A DNA stretch of 64,000 nt from Bifidobacterium asteroides (GTDB taxonomy: Bacteria > Actinomycetota > Actinomycetes > Actinomycetales > Bifidobacteriaceae): contig NZ_WKKW01000001.1 of the NCBI RefSeq assembly GCF_009683175.1, positions 372,001-436,000 on the forward strand, written 5' to 3'. Numbering within the stretch: position 1 is the stretch's first letter; every line of letters starts with the position of its first letter. Below are positions 55,597-63,675 of this stretch, piece by piece. Below the pieces are notes generated by a model. The model ran no database searches and was not told where the DNA came from. It saw only the letters and a program-made list of their open reading frames with translations. The translations under genes were made by a program, and so were the position numbers.

Positions 55597-56643
55597 TTAC
55601 TCCTCGTGCTCGGGGTCGATGGTCGACTCCAGGTCGGCCAACTGCTCAGGCTTGGCCGAATCCACAGAGACCTGCTCCACACCGGTGATCTCAGCCACGT
55701 CGGTGGTTTCAGCCGCCTCTGCAGCAGCTTTGAGCCCGGACTCCTCGGCCTCCACGTACTTGCGCGGCACCACGTAGACGGGGCTGACGGCATGCTGCAG
55801 GAGCCCCTGGCTGGTCGATCCCAGCAGGAGCCCGGTGAAGCCGCCGCGACCACGCGAGCCGACCACGACCACATCATGGGTCTTACTGGCCTGTGTCAGG
55901 GCTTCAACAGCCGATCCCGGCACCACGGTCTTGTTGATGCGCAGATCGGGATAGGTCTTCATGAGCGGTTCGATTCGGGTATTGAGGTCATCCAGGTAGG
56001 AGTCCATGACGCTGCGCTCCTCGGACGAACCCGTACCGGTCAGTCCGGAGATATTGGGTACCGCCGACATGACATCCAGCTCAGCATTCCAGCTGTCAGC
56101 GAAGGCGGCGGCGATCTGCAGGGCCTTAAGCCCCCACTTGGACTCGTCAGAACCCACGGCAACCCGCTTGATGTCGTTACTCAGATGCATCAGGTTGCCG
56201 TCGTCGTCGGTGTAAGGAACGACCACGATAGGGCAGTAAGCGTAGGCGGGCAGGCTGGAGCTGGTGGTGCCCAGCAGGCGCTCAGCCAGGCCGCCCTTGC
56301 CCCGGTTCCCGATGACAATCAGCCGGTAGTTGCGGCTCAGCTCCACGAAGACCGATGAAGGATCCCCCGTCACAATCAGCGTGGCTGCCCCTACACCTTG
56401 CTCATCGGCGATGGCCTTGGCCTTGGAGAGAATCTCCTGGGCGTCGTTGTGAGCCGCAACGTCGTCTCCCATGGTGGTGTATGTCGCGTCGAAGGAGACG
56501 GCCGCATACGAGGGAAGAGAATATGCGCAGACGATTTGCAGGGTCAACCCTGCATGCTTAGCGTAGTTGGCGGCCCACCACGCCGCCTTGTAGCTGGCGT
56601 CCGAGCCATCGACGCCTACCAGAACAGCCTTGTCGTTGCTCAT
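55597..56643 (-). CDS. Universal stress protein, two Usp domains
   Basis: A 348-aa protein made of tandem UspA folds (residues ~5-150 and ~165-300). Both carry the ATP-binding G-x2-G-x9-G-S/T pattern: GNRGKGGLAERLLGTTSS and GSRGRGGFTGLLLGSTSQ. A glutamate-rich tail of ~45 residues follows. AAAGGAGGT 7 nt before the ATG gives one of the strongest translation signals in the window. Probably an abundant stress or energy-limitation protein; the exact role is unknown. Confidence 0.9.
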   Translation of the reverse strand: MSNDKAVLVGVDGSDASYKAAWWAANYAKHAGLTLQIVCAYSLPSYAAVSFDATYTTMGDDVAAHNDAQEILSKAKAIADEQGVGAATLIVTGDPSSVFVELSRNYRLIVIGNRGKGGLAERLLGTTSSSLPAYAYCPIVVVPYTDDDGNLMHLSNDIKRVAVGSDESKWGLKALQIAAAFADSWNAELDVMSAVPNISGLTGTGSSEERSVMDSYLDDLNTRIEPLMKTYPDLRINKTVVPGSAVEALTQASKTHDVVVVGSRGRGGFTGLLLGSTSQGLLQHAVSPVYVVPRKYVEAEESGLKAAAEAAETTDVAEITGVEQVSVDSAKPEQLADLESTIDPEHEE

Positions 56644-56771
56644 CCGACGACCTCCTTTAAACTTGGCGATGACAAACCGACATCGCTCTTTCTGTCAGAA
56701 TATCGCATGCAGACCTCATCAATAAGTTGGCAGGGGCCAACACGCGAGGAACTTCGACTCCGAATATGCAA

Positions 56772-56791
56772 AACGCCCCCGTAGGGGCGTT
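56772..56791 (-). terminator. Terminator of the NlpC/P60 gene
   Basis: AACGCCCC-CGTA-GGGGCGTT, followed on the minus strand by TTTTGC. Confidence 0.85.
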
Positions 56792-56813
56792 GAGCCTGCG
56801 CAACAACTATGCC

Positions 56814-57554
56814 TTAGACCAGACGACGATACTCGAAATCCCGATAAAGCTTCTGAACTGTTACGGTCCGACCGGGACGCGGGGCATGAATCATGCGGCC
56901 ACCGCCGACATAAATGCCCACATGGCTACCATCAGAGGTCACCAGCAGGTCGCCAGGAGCAGGATCCGTGACCGGTACACCCGCTGAACGTTGCGCATCG
57001 GCCGTCCGGGGCAGGCTGATGCCGAAGTGGGCGAACACATACTGGGTGAATCCAGAGCAGTCGAAGCCCGTGGCTGGATCGGTCCCGCCATACACATAAG
57101 GAATCCCCTGGAACTGAAGGGCGTAGTTGACCACATCTGCACCCGTGCCGGAGACCGGCGCATCCGTAACCGTGTTGGTGGTGCTGGCACGAGCAGCCGA
57201 ACGACTGACCTGCTGCGCGGACTGACGCCGACTGGCTGCAGCCTGGGCCTGCTCTTGAGCCTGCTCTTGAGCCTGCTGGGCCCTGGCTTCAGCATCCTTC
57301 TCGGCCTGGGACTTGGTGGCAGGAACGTTCAAAGACTCAATGCCACCCCAGCTGCTGTCCTTTTCGACGGTGGTAGCCGTCGACTCGGTCAATAGGTCGG
57401 CACGCACCTTGCTGCCGGGAGTGAATGAACGCGACGAAGTAACTACGGCTTCACTGCCGTCACTGGCCTGGGCCACGGCGGGTATACCGATGGAGAGCAT
57501 GCCACAGATTGTGGCAGCTGCCATCATGCTCACATACTTGCGTGTTTTTTTCAT
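56814..57554 (-). CDS. Secreted NlpC/P60 peptidoglycan hydrolase
   Basis: A 246-aa protein. Signal peptide MKKTRKYVSMMAAATICGML... ends near AQAS. A variable region with a short coiled stretch (repeated QAQEQ) follows. The C-terminal NlpC/P60 domain (~140-246) shows the catalytic Cys in FDCSGFTQYVF, His in GSHVGIYVGGG and a third polar residue (HAPRPG). It cleaves stem peptides (D-Glu-diamino acid bond) during cell separation. A TAGAAT -10 element 8 nt before the ATG suggests a near-leaderless transcript. Confidence 0.9.
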   Translation of the reverse strand: MKKTRKYVSMMAAATICGMLSIGIPAVAQASDGSEAVVTSSRSFTPGSKVRADLLTESTATTVEKDSSWGGIESLNVPATKSQAEKDAEARAQQAQEQAQEQAQAAASRRQSAQQVSRSAARASTTNTVTDAPVSGTGADVVNYALQFQGIPYVYGGTDPATGFDCSGFTQYVFAHFGISLPRTADAQRSAGVPVTDPAPGDLLVTSDGSHVGIYVGGGRMIHAPRPGRTVTVQKLYRDFEYRRLV

Positions 57555-57562
57555 CGGTCACA

Positions 57563-57592
57563 ATTCTATCACGTATTAGGAACAAGAATGAA
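57563..57592 (-). promoter_or_regulatory. Promoter of the NlpC/P60 gene
   Basis: Minus strand TTCATT (57587-57592), an 18-bp spacer, then TAGAAT (57563-57568), 8 nt before the ATG. Confidence 0.4.
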
Positions 57593-57603
57593 CTAGCCAA
57601 GAA

Positions 57604-58515
57604 TCAGTAGTGGATGTAGTTGAAAGCGTGCACATTGGACAAGGTGCGGGAGTAGGTCTTTCCGTTCATGACGGCACCGCACTCCGAGGTGACAATGGAG
57701 CCGTCGGGGTTGATCTTCTCAACGATGGCCACGTGGCCGTAGGTGGAATCCGAACCCTCCTGGCCGGCCTGGAAGACCACGATGTCGCCGACATTGCGCG
57801 GCGTGTTGTCCACCCAATAGCCCAGGGAGCGGGCAGAGCCGGACCAATCCTTGGCATTGCCCATGTGTGAACCCACCGGCAGACCCAGCTGGTGACGCCG
57901 GACGTAGGCCCACCAGGTGCACTGGCTGAACTCGTAGACATTGCCAGCATCTCCAGTGGCATGGTTGGGGTTGAACCCTGAAGGCAGAACCGATCGATTG
58001 GCATCCATCAGCACAGCCACGACCGGATTGTTGGCCAGGGATTTGGACATCTGTCCGGCATCGAGTTCGGATTCGCCCAGCTCCCAGCTGCCCTCGTTAC
58101 GTTGTGAGGCCGTCGGCAGGGGCTGACGGTAATCAGAGCGGGAGACCCTTGCACCACCATTTGAGTCAGAGGAGCCAGCAGAAGATGAAGGGGTGACCAA
58201 ATTGATGGCGACACTATCAGCCAAGGGCAGGGACCAATCCCCGCGAGCCTGACTGACCGCCATAGAGGAAGCGGCAGCACCGACCAGGACAGTCAGGGCC
58301 GAACCGGTCATGATATGGGAGCGACGGGCTGAGGCTTTTGCCGCCAGACGGATGGAACGACGGGTTCGAGGGGCCGCCTGGTTGAGCTTGGCCGCCAGAG
58401 CATCATCAAGACCCTCAATGCCCGCTGCCTGGGTTACGCCTGAAGATCGGCCGGTCGACCAACTGCCGACACCTGCGCCTCGCCTGGCCGAAGCCCTGTG
58501 CGCAGCATGCTTCAT
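57604..58515 (-). CDS. CHAP-domain cell-wall amidase/peptidase
   Basis: A 303-aa protein. An arginine-rich N-terminus (~70 residues) precedes one hydrophobic segment (IMTGSALTVLVGAAASSMAV), so it is membrane-anchored or exported by a long signal. A Ser-rich linker follows, then the C-terminal CHAP domain with the catalytic Cys in FSQCTWWAYVRR, His in YGHVAIVEKI and an acidic/Asn residue after it. It should cut peptidoglycan peptide bonds. It lies directly upstream of the NlpC/P60 gene with its own promoter each. Confidence 0.87.
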   Translation of the reverse strand: MKHAAHRASARRGAGVGSWSTGRSSGVTQAAGIEGLDDALAAKLNQAAPRTRRSIRLAAKASARRSHIMTGSALTVLVGAAASSMAVSQARGDWSLPLADSVAINLVTPSSSAGSSDSNGGARVSRSDYRQPLPTASQRNEGSWELGESELDAGQMSKSLANNPVVAVLMDANRSVLPSGFNPNHATGDAGNVYEFSQCTWWAYVRRHQLGLPVGSHMGNAKDWSGSARSLGYWVDNTPRNVGDIVVFQAGQEGSDSTYGHVAIVEKINPDGSIVTSECGAVMNGKTYSRTLSNVHAFNYIHY

Positions 58516-58549
58516 CTAGAATCACTCCCGTTTATGTTCCGACGCGACT

Positions 58550-58722
58550 TTCGTGCCGTATCACGAACCATCACAAGGGAACACCATAACGCAAGCGAGA
58601 ACCCAGGCCAAATGACCTGAATTGTCCATACTGGTGTACTCAAGCATGGCTTCGGTGGTCGCTCATCTTCGACAACCACGGAATACGCTAGGATTATACG
58701 GACATGAGGCGAACATGAGCAA
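58550..58722 (-). promoter_or_regulatory. CHAP-gene promoter and long 5' UTR
   Basis: Minus strand TTGCTC (58717-58722), an 18-bp spacer, then TATAAT (58693-58698). This implies a ~175-nt leader. A TTCGTG-N6-CACGAA hairpin (58550-58567) lies about 35 nt before the ATG. The c-di-AMP riboswitch motifs are not seen. The rest of 58516-58808 shows no gene. Confidence 0.5.
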
Positions 58723-58808
58723 ACCGGCATGCGTGCCGTCCGCCACGGCGTGTCCCTCGGTTTTGAACCCTGCCTGGTCCACCCTGAGCGAACCAGGATC
58801 AAAAAAGG

Positions 58809-60194
58809 TCAGACCGGGGTCGAGGCCAGGAGGAAGGACCCGCCGGCATCGTCGGAATCCTGAGGCATGGTGATGTCGACACGGCCATCCTCGGACGGGA
58901 CGAAAAGGGCCTGTCCCTGGTCCAATACACAGGACTGGTCGGCGGCTGCGCAACGGATCCGCCCATCAGTGCAGACGATGATGCGCGGTCCTCTGCGGGG
59001 GATCATCAGGTGGCGAGGCCCCAGACGCTCTATCAGATCCCCATAACGCTGCTGAAGCCTGTTGAGCAGGGGCCAGGTGGCGCCACCCTCCTGCACATGC
59101 CCGTAGACCAGCATGTACTCGTTGATTTTGGGCCGGTAGGTCACCATATTGTGCATGATCAGGGTGGCGATCATGGAGCTGGATGGATCGATGGGGGCTG
59201 AAGGCTGGCAGTCCAGGCTGCGCAGGAGGTTGGGAATGTCACGATGCTTGGGGGTCATACCGGCCCTGAGTACATTGTCGGAGTTGGTCATGATCTCTGC
59301 TGCAGTGCCATGGATGTATGCGTGAGGGGTCCCGGCGGGGATATAGACCGAATCGCCCTCCTCCAGGTCCACGGGGTTGAGCATAAGCAAGCAGAGCACG
59401 GCGGGGTCATTCGGAAAGGACCGGGCTGCACACAGGGCATGGTCCAGCACGGCCCCTGCCCGCCTGGACCGCAGCCGCCCGGCAGCTGCCTCCAAGGCTT
59501 CGTCCAGGCCTTGGGCGGCCTCCGGCTCGGCAGTCACGGCAGCGTGGAAGGCCCGGAAGATACGTCGGCGGGAGTCAGGCCAAATTAAGGAGGAGACCGG
59601 CATCATGGCATCGGCCGAAGCGAAACGGGCCGGAGGGACCCCCAGATGGAAGGTGCGGGCGGTCAGAGCCTCGGTCATCAGCTCGGCCAGGGGATGATCC
59701 ACGGCGCGCAGGAGGGTCAGCTGTGTGGAGATGGTTGCGAAGCCCACACAGGCCTGGAAGGGCTCCAGGGCCACCACCATCTCGTTCTTGGCCAGACTGT
59801 CATGAAAGGAGCGGCTGGGATCGTCGTCAGGTACCCCCAGGGCATTCTCACGGTTGAAGCCGGCGCGAGCCTCGAAATCCAGCGGATGCACCTGCAGGGA
59901 CAGAGGGATGCGGGCCGAGATGATCTTGAACAGGTAGGGCAGGGTGGGGCCGAAGAGGCGGGAGTCGCGCTCACCCAGCATTGCCATGGGATTGCGACGA
60001 ATGGCCTCGGTCAGCGGTATGAGCGACCCGTCGGGCAGGGTCAGGGGCGAGGGGGATTCGGTGTGCCCACTGAACCACATCTCCGCCAAGGTATCCCCCT
60101 GGCATCCCTCCGGCTCATGCAGATGGAACATGCGCTGCAGTCGGTCATGTGAGCCCCAGGCGTAGTGCTTCTCCACAGCTTGGATCGGATACAC
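58809..60194 (-). CDS. manA: Mannose-6-phosphate isomerase, class I
   Basis: About 461 aa. The zinc site begins with LQVHPLDFEA; NEMVVALEPFQACVGF, IPAGTPHAYIHGTAAEIMTNSDNVLRAG and TPKHRDIPNLL complete the PMI fold. The conserved start of the family is VYPIQAVEKHYAWGS, which fits a GTG at 60194 preceded by AAGGGGAG; an upstream ATG (60260) is possible. The enzyme links fructose-6-P and mannose-6-P for mannose use and glycan precursors. It is divergent from a DUF2530 gene. Confidence 0.9.
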   Translation of the reverse strand: MYPIQAVEKHYAWGSHDRLQRMFHLHEPEGCQGDTLAEMWFSGHTESPSPLTLPDGSLIPLTEAIRRNPMAMLGERDSRLFGPTLPYLFKIISARIPLSLQVHPLDFEARAGFNRENALGVPDDDPSRSFHDSLAKNEMVVALEPFQACVGFATISTQLTLLRAVDHPLAELMTEALTARTFHLGVPPARFASADAMMPVSSLIWPDSRRRIFRAFHAAVTAEPEAAQGLDEALEAAAGRLRSRRAGAVLDHALCAARSFPNDPAVLCLLMLNPVDLEEGDSVYIPAGTPHAYIHGTAAEIMTNSDNVLRAGMTPKHRDIPNLLRSLDCQPSAPIDPSSSMIATLIMHNMVTYRPKINEYMLVYGHVQEGGATWPLLNRLQQRYGDLIERLGPRHLMIPRRGPRIIVCTDGRIRCAAADQSCVLDQGQALFVPSEDGRVDITMPQDSDDAGGSFLLASTPV

Positions 60195-60333
60195 GCACTC
60201 CCCTTTCCACGGGAAATCCCTCCATGGGCCGGTGCATACGAACCCACCAATCTCCGTCATAATATGACACGGGTCGAAGCCTGGGCAAGGCGTGGGGGTC
60301 ACCGCATGTCATTGCAAACGGTACAGTGGGGGT

Positions 60334-60621
60334 ATGAAGCTGGCTCCCATTTTCGACCCGGATGCCCGAAGGCCATCGCCTCGGCCCGTGCAGGTGGACC
60401 TGCGACGCATCTTCCTGTTCGGTACCGGTGCCTGGATTCTGGCGCTGGTCGTGGTGGGCATTCTGGCCCTGACCGGGATGACGGTCACCAAGCCCCTGAT
60501 TGTCTGCCTGTCCGGGGTTGGCGTGGGCATTCTGCTGATGATCTGGGAGCACTTCAATCGTTGGGATTATCGCCGTCTTGCCCAGCAACCGGACCCTGAG
60601 CCAGAGGAAGCATCAGTGTGA
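60334..60621 (+). CDS. DUF2530-like small membrane protein
   Basis: A 95-aa protein with two hydrophobic segments (IFLFGTGAWILALVVVGILAL and PLIVCLSGVGVGILLMIWEHF) and charged ends. It resembles DUF2530 proteins found in many actinobacteria, function unknown. The start is MKLAPIFDPDAR. Its last 68 nt overlap the 3' end of the histidine kinase gene on the other strand. Confidence 0.65.
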   Translation: MKLAPIFDPDARRPSPRPVQVDLRRIFLFGTGAWILALVVVGILALTGMTVTKPLIVCLSGVGVGILLMIWEHFNRWDYRRLAQQPDPEPEEASV

Positions 60622-61804
60622 AGGTGCTCCCCTCTCCCGGCGCGCTCCAGACAGTGACCGAGCCATGGTGGGTCAAAGCGACATGCTTGACGATGGCCAG
60701 CCCCAGACCGATGCCTACGGCAGTCTCTTCATTCTGGTTGTCGGCCCGGTAGAAGCGCTCGAAGATCCTGCCCTGGTCGGCCTTGGATATGCCTCGGCCG
60801 TGGTCGACCACCCTGATGATTCCGTAGTTCCCGTCCTTGGAGGCCTGTGCCACCAGGGAGACGATAGAGCCCGAAGGCGAATAGGAGATAGCATTCTCCA
60901 CCAGCTTGGCTAGAGCCACTCTGATCTGCTGCCCGTCGCCATGAATAGTCAGCGGCCGGTCGCATCGCCATCGCAGGGTCACATGGGCCTGGTCGGCTCT
61001 ATCCTGCTCATCCTGTACCACTGCACGAATCTGCTCAGCCACGTCAAGCACATTCTCCCTGCTGGGTTTGATCCGCTCCTGAGCCCGGATCAGCAGAAGG
61101 AGATCCTTGAGCACATGCCCCAGATAAGCACTGTAGCGCTGGACCGAGGAGGCATCCTTGGAGATGCTGCGCAGGTGGCTGCGAAGAAGTTCTGGGTCAT
61201 CACCCTCCAGGTGGGAGGTGTTTTTGAGCTGTGCCGCCAGCTCCTCCAGGGCCTGGACCGGCTTGAGCATCTGCTCGGATACGTTGGTCATGAAGGCGTC
61301 CCTGGTCCGAACGAACCTGACCGAATCGCTCACATCATCGATAAGCACCACCACCAAGGACTGGTCGATGCGACCCAGGGTGACCTTGAGCCAGTTCCTT
61401 CTGGATACTGCCTGGGCCTGAACACGGGTCGTACCCACAGGATCCTCGGCCTCGTCAATATCCCAGTCATCGGATTCCGTGCTCTCAGCTGCAGCATCCA
61501 AAGCGAATTCGGTAGGCGTTCGCGTGATCAGATTAAAACTGCGTCGACCGCCCGAACGCCGTACCTGCCCGATGGCTTCGATGATCTTCGGATTTGAGAT
61601 CTCGTCGTTGCTGACGATTCCCAGCCTGTAGGCATCCGGGCTGGAGCGGACAACCTCGTCATCGCCATCAACCACAACCGCGGCGGCGGGGATAAGCGCA
61701 AGCAAGGCCTGGGTCGAGCCCTCCAAAGCCTCACCATCGGCCTGTTCACCATCCTTGCTCCGGTTGCCCATAAGGCTGCGTAGGCGGTCCATGAACCGTC
61801 TCAT
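60554..61804 (-). CDS. SenX3/PhoR-like sensor kinase lacking the phosphoacceptor histidine
   Basis: A 416-aa protein. There is no membrane segment; a PAS-like region (~30-150) comes first. The dimerisation helix reads FMTNVSEQMLKPVQAL, where SenX3 has a VSHELKTPV pattern, so the phosphorylated His is Glu177. The ATPase domain is intact: LVENAISYSPSG (N box), VDHGRGISKADQGRIFERFYR (G1/F) and GIGLGLAIVKH (G2). It may be an inactive or allosteric kinase. It is divergent from phoU, and no response regulator gene is adjacent. It overlaps the DUF2530 gene tail to tail. Confidence 0.8.
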   Translation of the reverse strand: MRRFMDRLRSLMGNRSKDGEQADGEALEGSTQALLALIPAAAVVVDGDDEVVRSSPDAYRLGIVSNDEISNPKIIEAIGQVRRSGGRRSFNLITRTPTEFALDAAAESTESDDWDIDEAEDPVGTTRVQAQAVSRRNWLKVTLGRIDQSLVVVLIDDVSDSVRFVRTRDAFMTNVSEQMLKPVQALEELAAQLKNTSHLEGDDPELLRSHLRSISKDASSVQRYSAYLGHVLKDLLLLIRAQERIKPSRENVLDVAEQIRAVVQDEQDRADQAHVTLRWRCDRPLTIHGDGQQIRVALAKLVENAISYSPSGSIVSLVAQASKDGNYGIIRVVDHGRGISKADQGRIFERFYRADNQNEETAVGIGLGLAIVKHVALTHHGSVTVWSAPGEGSTFTLMLPLAQGPVAGQDGDNPND

Positions 61805-62005
61805 AAGGACTTCCCTCCAGTCCGGCGCCGACCCCGGACGCTACGACATCAACCAAGTCTCATCGGCAGTTCCGGCTTTATTCTCGCATATCCGACATCG
61901 ATTGCCGCTCCTATGGCCCGACATTCTTCGGTTCTGACTTTTTCTTGCCACCTTGGTCACATAGACTGGAGTCATATCGTTGACCGAGGCCGAAAGGGAA
62001 GAACA
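61805..62005. promoter_or_regulatory. Divergent promoter region of the kinase and phoU
   Basis: About 200 nt without a gene. I see no clear PHO box or strong -35/-10 pair. AAGGGAAG before phoU is its ribosome binding site. Confidence 0.35.
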
Positions 62006-62683
62006 ATGCGCGTGATTTTCAACGAGGAGCTGGGGTTGGTGGCCGACGATCTCGATCGAATGGCCGCCAAGGTTCGCGATGCCATCAAAAAAGCCGGGCG
62101 ATCCCTGATGAACAGCGACGTAGAGACCGCCCAGGAAGTCATCGACGGGGATGCCGATATAGACAACCTCCAGGCCAGCATCATCGACCAATGCATCAGG
62201 CTCCTGGCCAAGCAGAGCCCCGTGGCCACCGATCTGCGGGTGGTGGTCTCCACGCTGAGTCTGTCAGCCACCTTCGAACGCATGGGAGACCTGGCTAGGC
62301 ACATCGCCGAGACCGCAAGGCGCTCCTACCCCGAACCGACCCTACCCGACGAGGTCATCCCCCTGTTCAAACAGATGCAGGACTTTCTGGATGTCATGGC
62401 CGACCGCTTGGTCGAGATGCTCTCCGACAGAGACACGACCATAGCCGAGCAGATTATCGTCAGCGATGACCAGATGGACAAGCTCCACCAGCAGACATTC
62501 GGCTATGCCCTCTCAGACGACTGGAAGGGAACCAGGCAGCAGCTGATCGACCTGGTCCTGGTGGCACGTTTCATGGAGCGACTGGGAGACCATGGCGTCT
62601 CGGCGGCCCGGCGCGTGGTATATATCGTCTCGGGCTTCGACCCCTCCAAGGACCCCAAGGATCTCGACCTCGATCTGGACTGA
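62006..62683 (+). CDS. phoU: Phosphate-signalling protein PhoU
   Basis: A 225-aa all-helical protein of two three-helix bundles. Conserved acidic motifs: DLVRHIAETARR-like (here MGDLARHIAETARR) and MERLGDHGVSAARRVVYIVSG. PhoU restrains phosphate uptake and couples the Pst transporter to the sensor kinase. The start MRVIFNEELG follows AAGGGAAG. It is transcribed away from the SenX3-like kinase. Confidence 0.93.
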   Translation: MRVIFNEELGLVADDLDRMAAKVRDAIKKAGRSLMNSDVETAQEVIDGDADIDNLQASIIDQCIRLLAKQSPVATDLRVVVSTLSLSATFERMGDLARHIAETARRSYPEPTLPDEVIPLFKQMQDFLDVMADRLVEMLSDRDTTIAEQIIVSDDQMDKLHQQTFGYALSDDWKGTRQQLIDLVLVARFMERLGDHGVSAARRVVYIVSGFDPSKDPKDLDLDLD

Positions 62684-62700
62684 ACAGACAGCAGAGGGGC

Positions 62701-62741
62701 GGCCCGTCACCTGATAGTTGGTCGGATGACGGTCCTTTTTT
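62701..62741 (+). terminator. phoU terminator
   Basis: The stem GGCCCGTCA / TGACGGTCC (one mismatch) is followed by TTTTTT. Confidence 0.85.
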
Positions 62742-62771
62742 ACTCCCCCAACCACCAAGAATAACTACGAA

Positions 62772-62807
62772 AGGTGGTGCCTTCCACAAAGGGAGAAGAC
62801 ACCACCT
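62772..62807. terminator. Hairpin between phoU and gpmA
   Basis: AGGTGGTG...CACCACCT, 8-bp perfect. It may end gpmA transcription; the U-tract is weak. Confidence 0.5.
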
Positions 62808-62867
62808 CAATAACTTTGGATGCTCTGTATCCAAGGTCCGATTCACATCATCAGATGGATCTGGGGC

Positions 62868-63608
62868 TCACTTCTGACCCTGGGCCGCCACGGCAGCAGC
62901 ACCGGCTGCGGCTGCCTCCGGATCCAGGTACTCGCCGCGAGGCTTGATGGGCTTGAAGTTCTCGTCCAGCTCGTAGACCAGGGGGATGGCCGTGGGGATG
63001 TTGACCTTGGCGATCTCGTCCTCGGTCAGGTTGTCGAGCATCTTGACGATGGCCCTCAGCGAGTTGCCATGAGCGGCAATCAGGACGGTCTTGCCGGTCT
63101 TGAGCTCCGGGACAATGTCGCTCTCCCAGTAAGGGGTGACGCGCTTGACCACGTTGGCCAGTGCCTCGGCGCGGGGCACTGGGGCTCCGGCATACCGAGG
63201 ATCATGGGACTGCGAGTATTCGTCGTCAGGGTCGATCTCGGGCGGCGGGGTGGCATAGGAGCGGCGCCAGAGCATGAACTTCTCGTCGCCGTACTTCTCA
63301 CGGATCTCGGTCTTGTTCTTGCCCTGCAATGCTCCGTAATGACGCTCGTTCAGCCTCCAGTCACGCTTGACGGGGATCCAAAGACGGTCAGCCTCATCCA
63401 GAGCTATGTTGGCGGTGTTGATGGCGCGGCGCAGCAGCGAGGTGAAGACGATGTCCGGCAGAACACCCTTATCCTTGAGCAGCCTGCCGCCCTTGCGGGC
63501 CTCCTGCTCGCCCTGCTCGGTCAGCGGGACGTCCACCCAGCCGGTGAACTGATTGGTGTTGTTCCATGCGCTCTGGCCGTGCCTGAGCAATACTAGTTTG
63601 TAGGTCAT
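62868..63608 (-). CDS. gpmA: 2,3-bisphosphoglycerate-dependent phosphoglycerate mutase
   Basis: A 246-aa glycolytic enzyme. The histidine-phosphatase motif [20 protein letters not shown] is at the start; [18 protein letters not shown] and [14 protein letters not shown] carry the second active-site His. The fixed start is [11 protein letters not shown]. Upstream codons (28 more) are not conserved, and no strong Shine-Dalgarno is present. The C-terminal Ala-rich tail ([16 protein letters not shown]) is slightly extended. Confidence 0.95.
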   Translation of the reverse strand: MTYKLVLLRHGQSAWNNTNQFTGWVDVPLTEQGEQEARKGGRLLKDKGVLPDIVFTSLLRRAINTANIALDEADRLWIPVKRDWRLNERHYGALQGKNKTEIREKYGDEKFMLWRRSYATPPPEIDPDDEYSQSHDPRYAGAPVPRAEALANVVKRVTPYWESDIVPELKTGKTVLIAAHGNSLRAIVKMLDNLTEDEIAKVNIPTAIPLVYELDENFKPIKPRGEYLDPEAAAAGAAAVAAQGQK

Positions 63609-63675
63609 AGTGAAAATTCTAAGACCTGAGAGGGACCGTTTGGCGGATCTACAGCTCCCCCTATAGAACAGTCTC

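Noticed and set aside
58516-58690. Possible c-di-AMP (ydaO) riboswitch before the CHAP gene
   Set aside because: None of the conserved ydaO core segments can be found in the leader.
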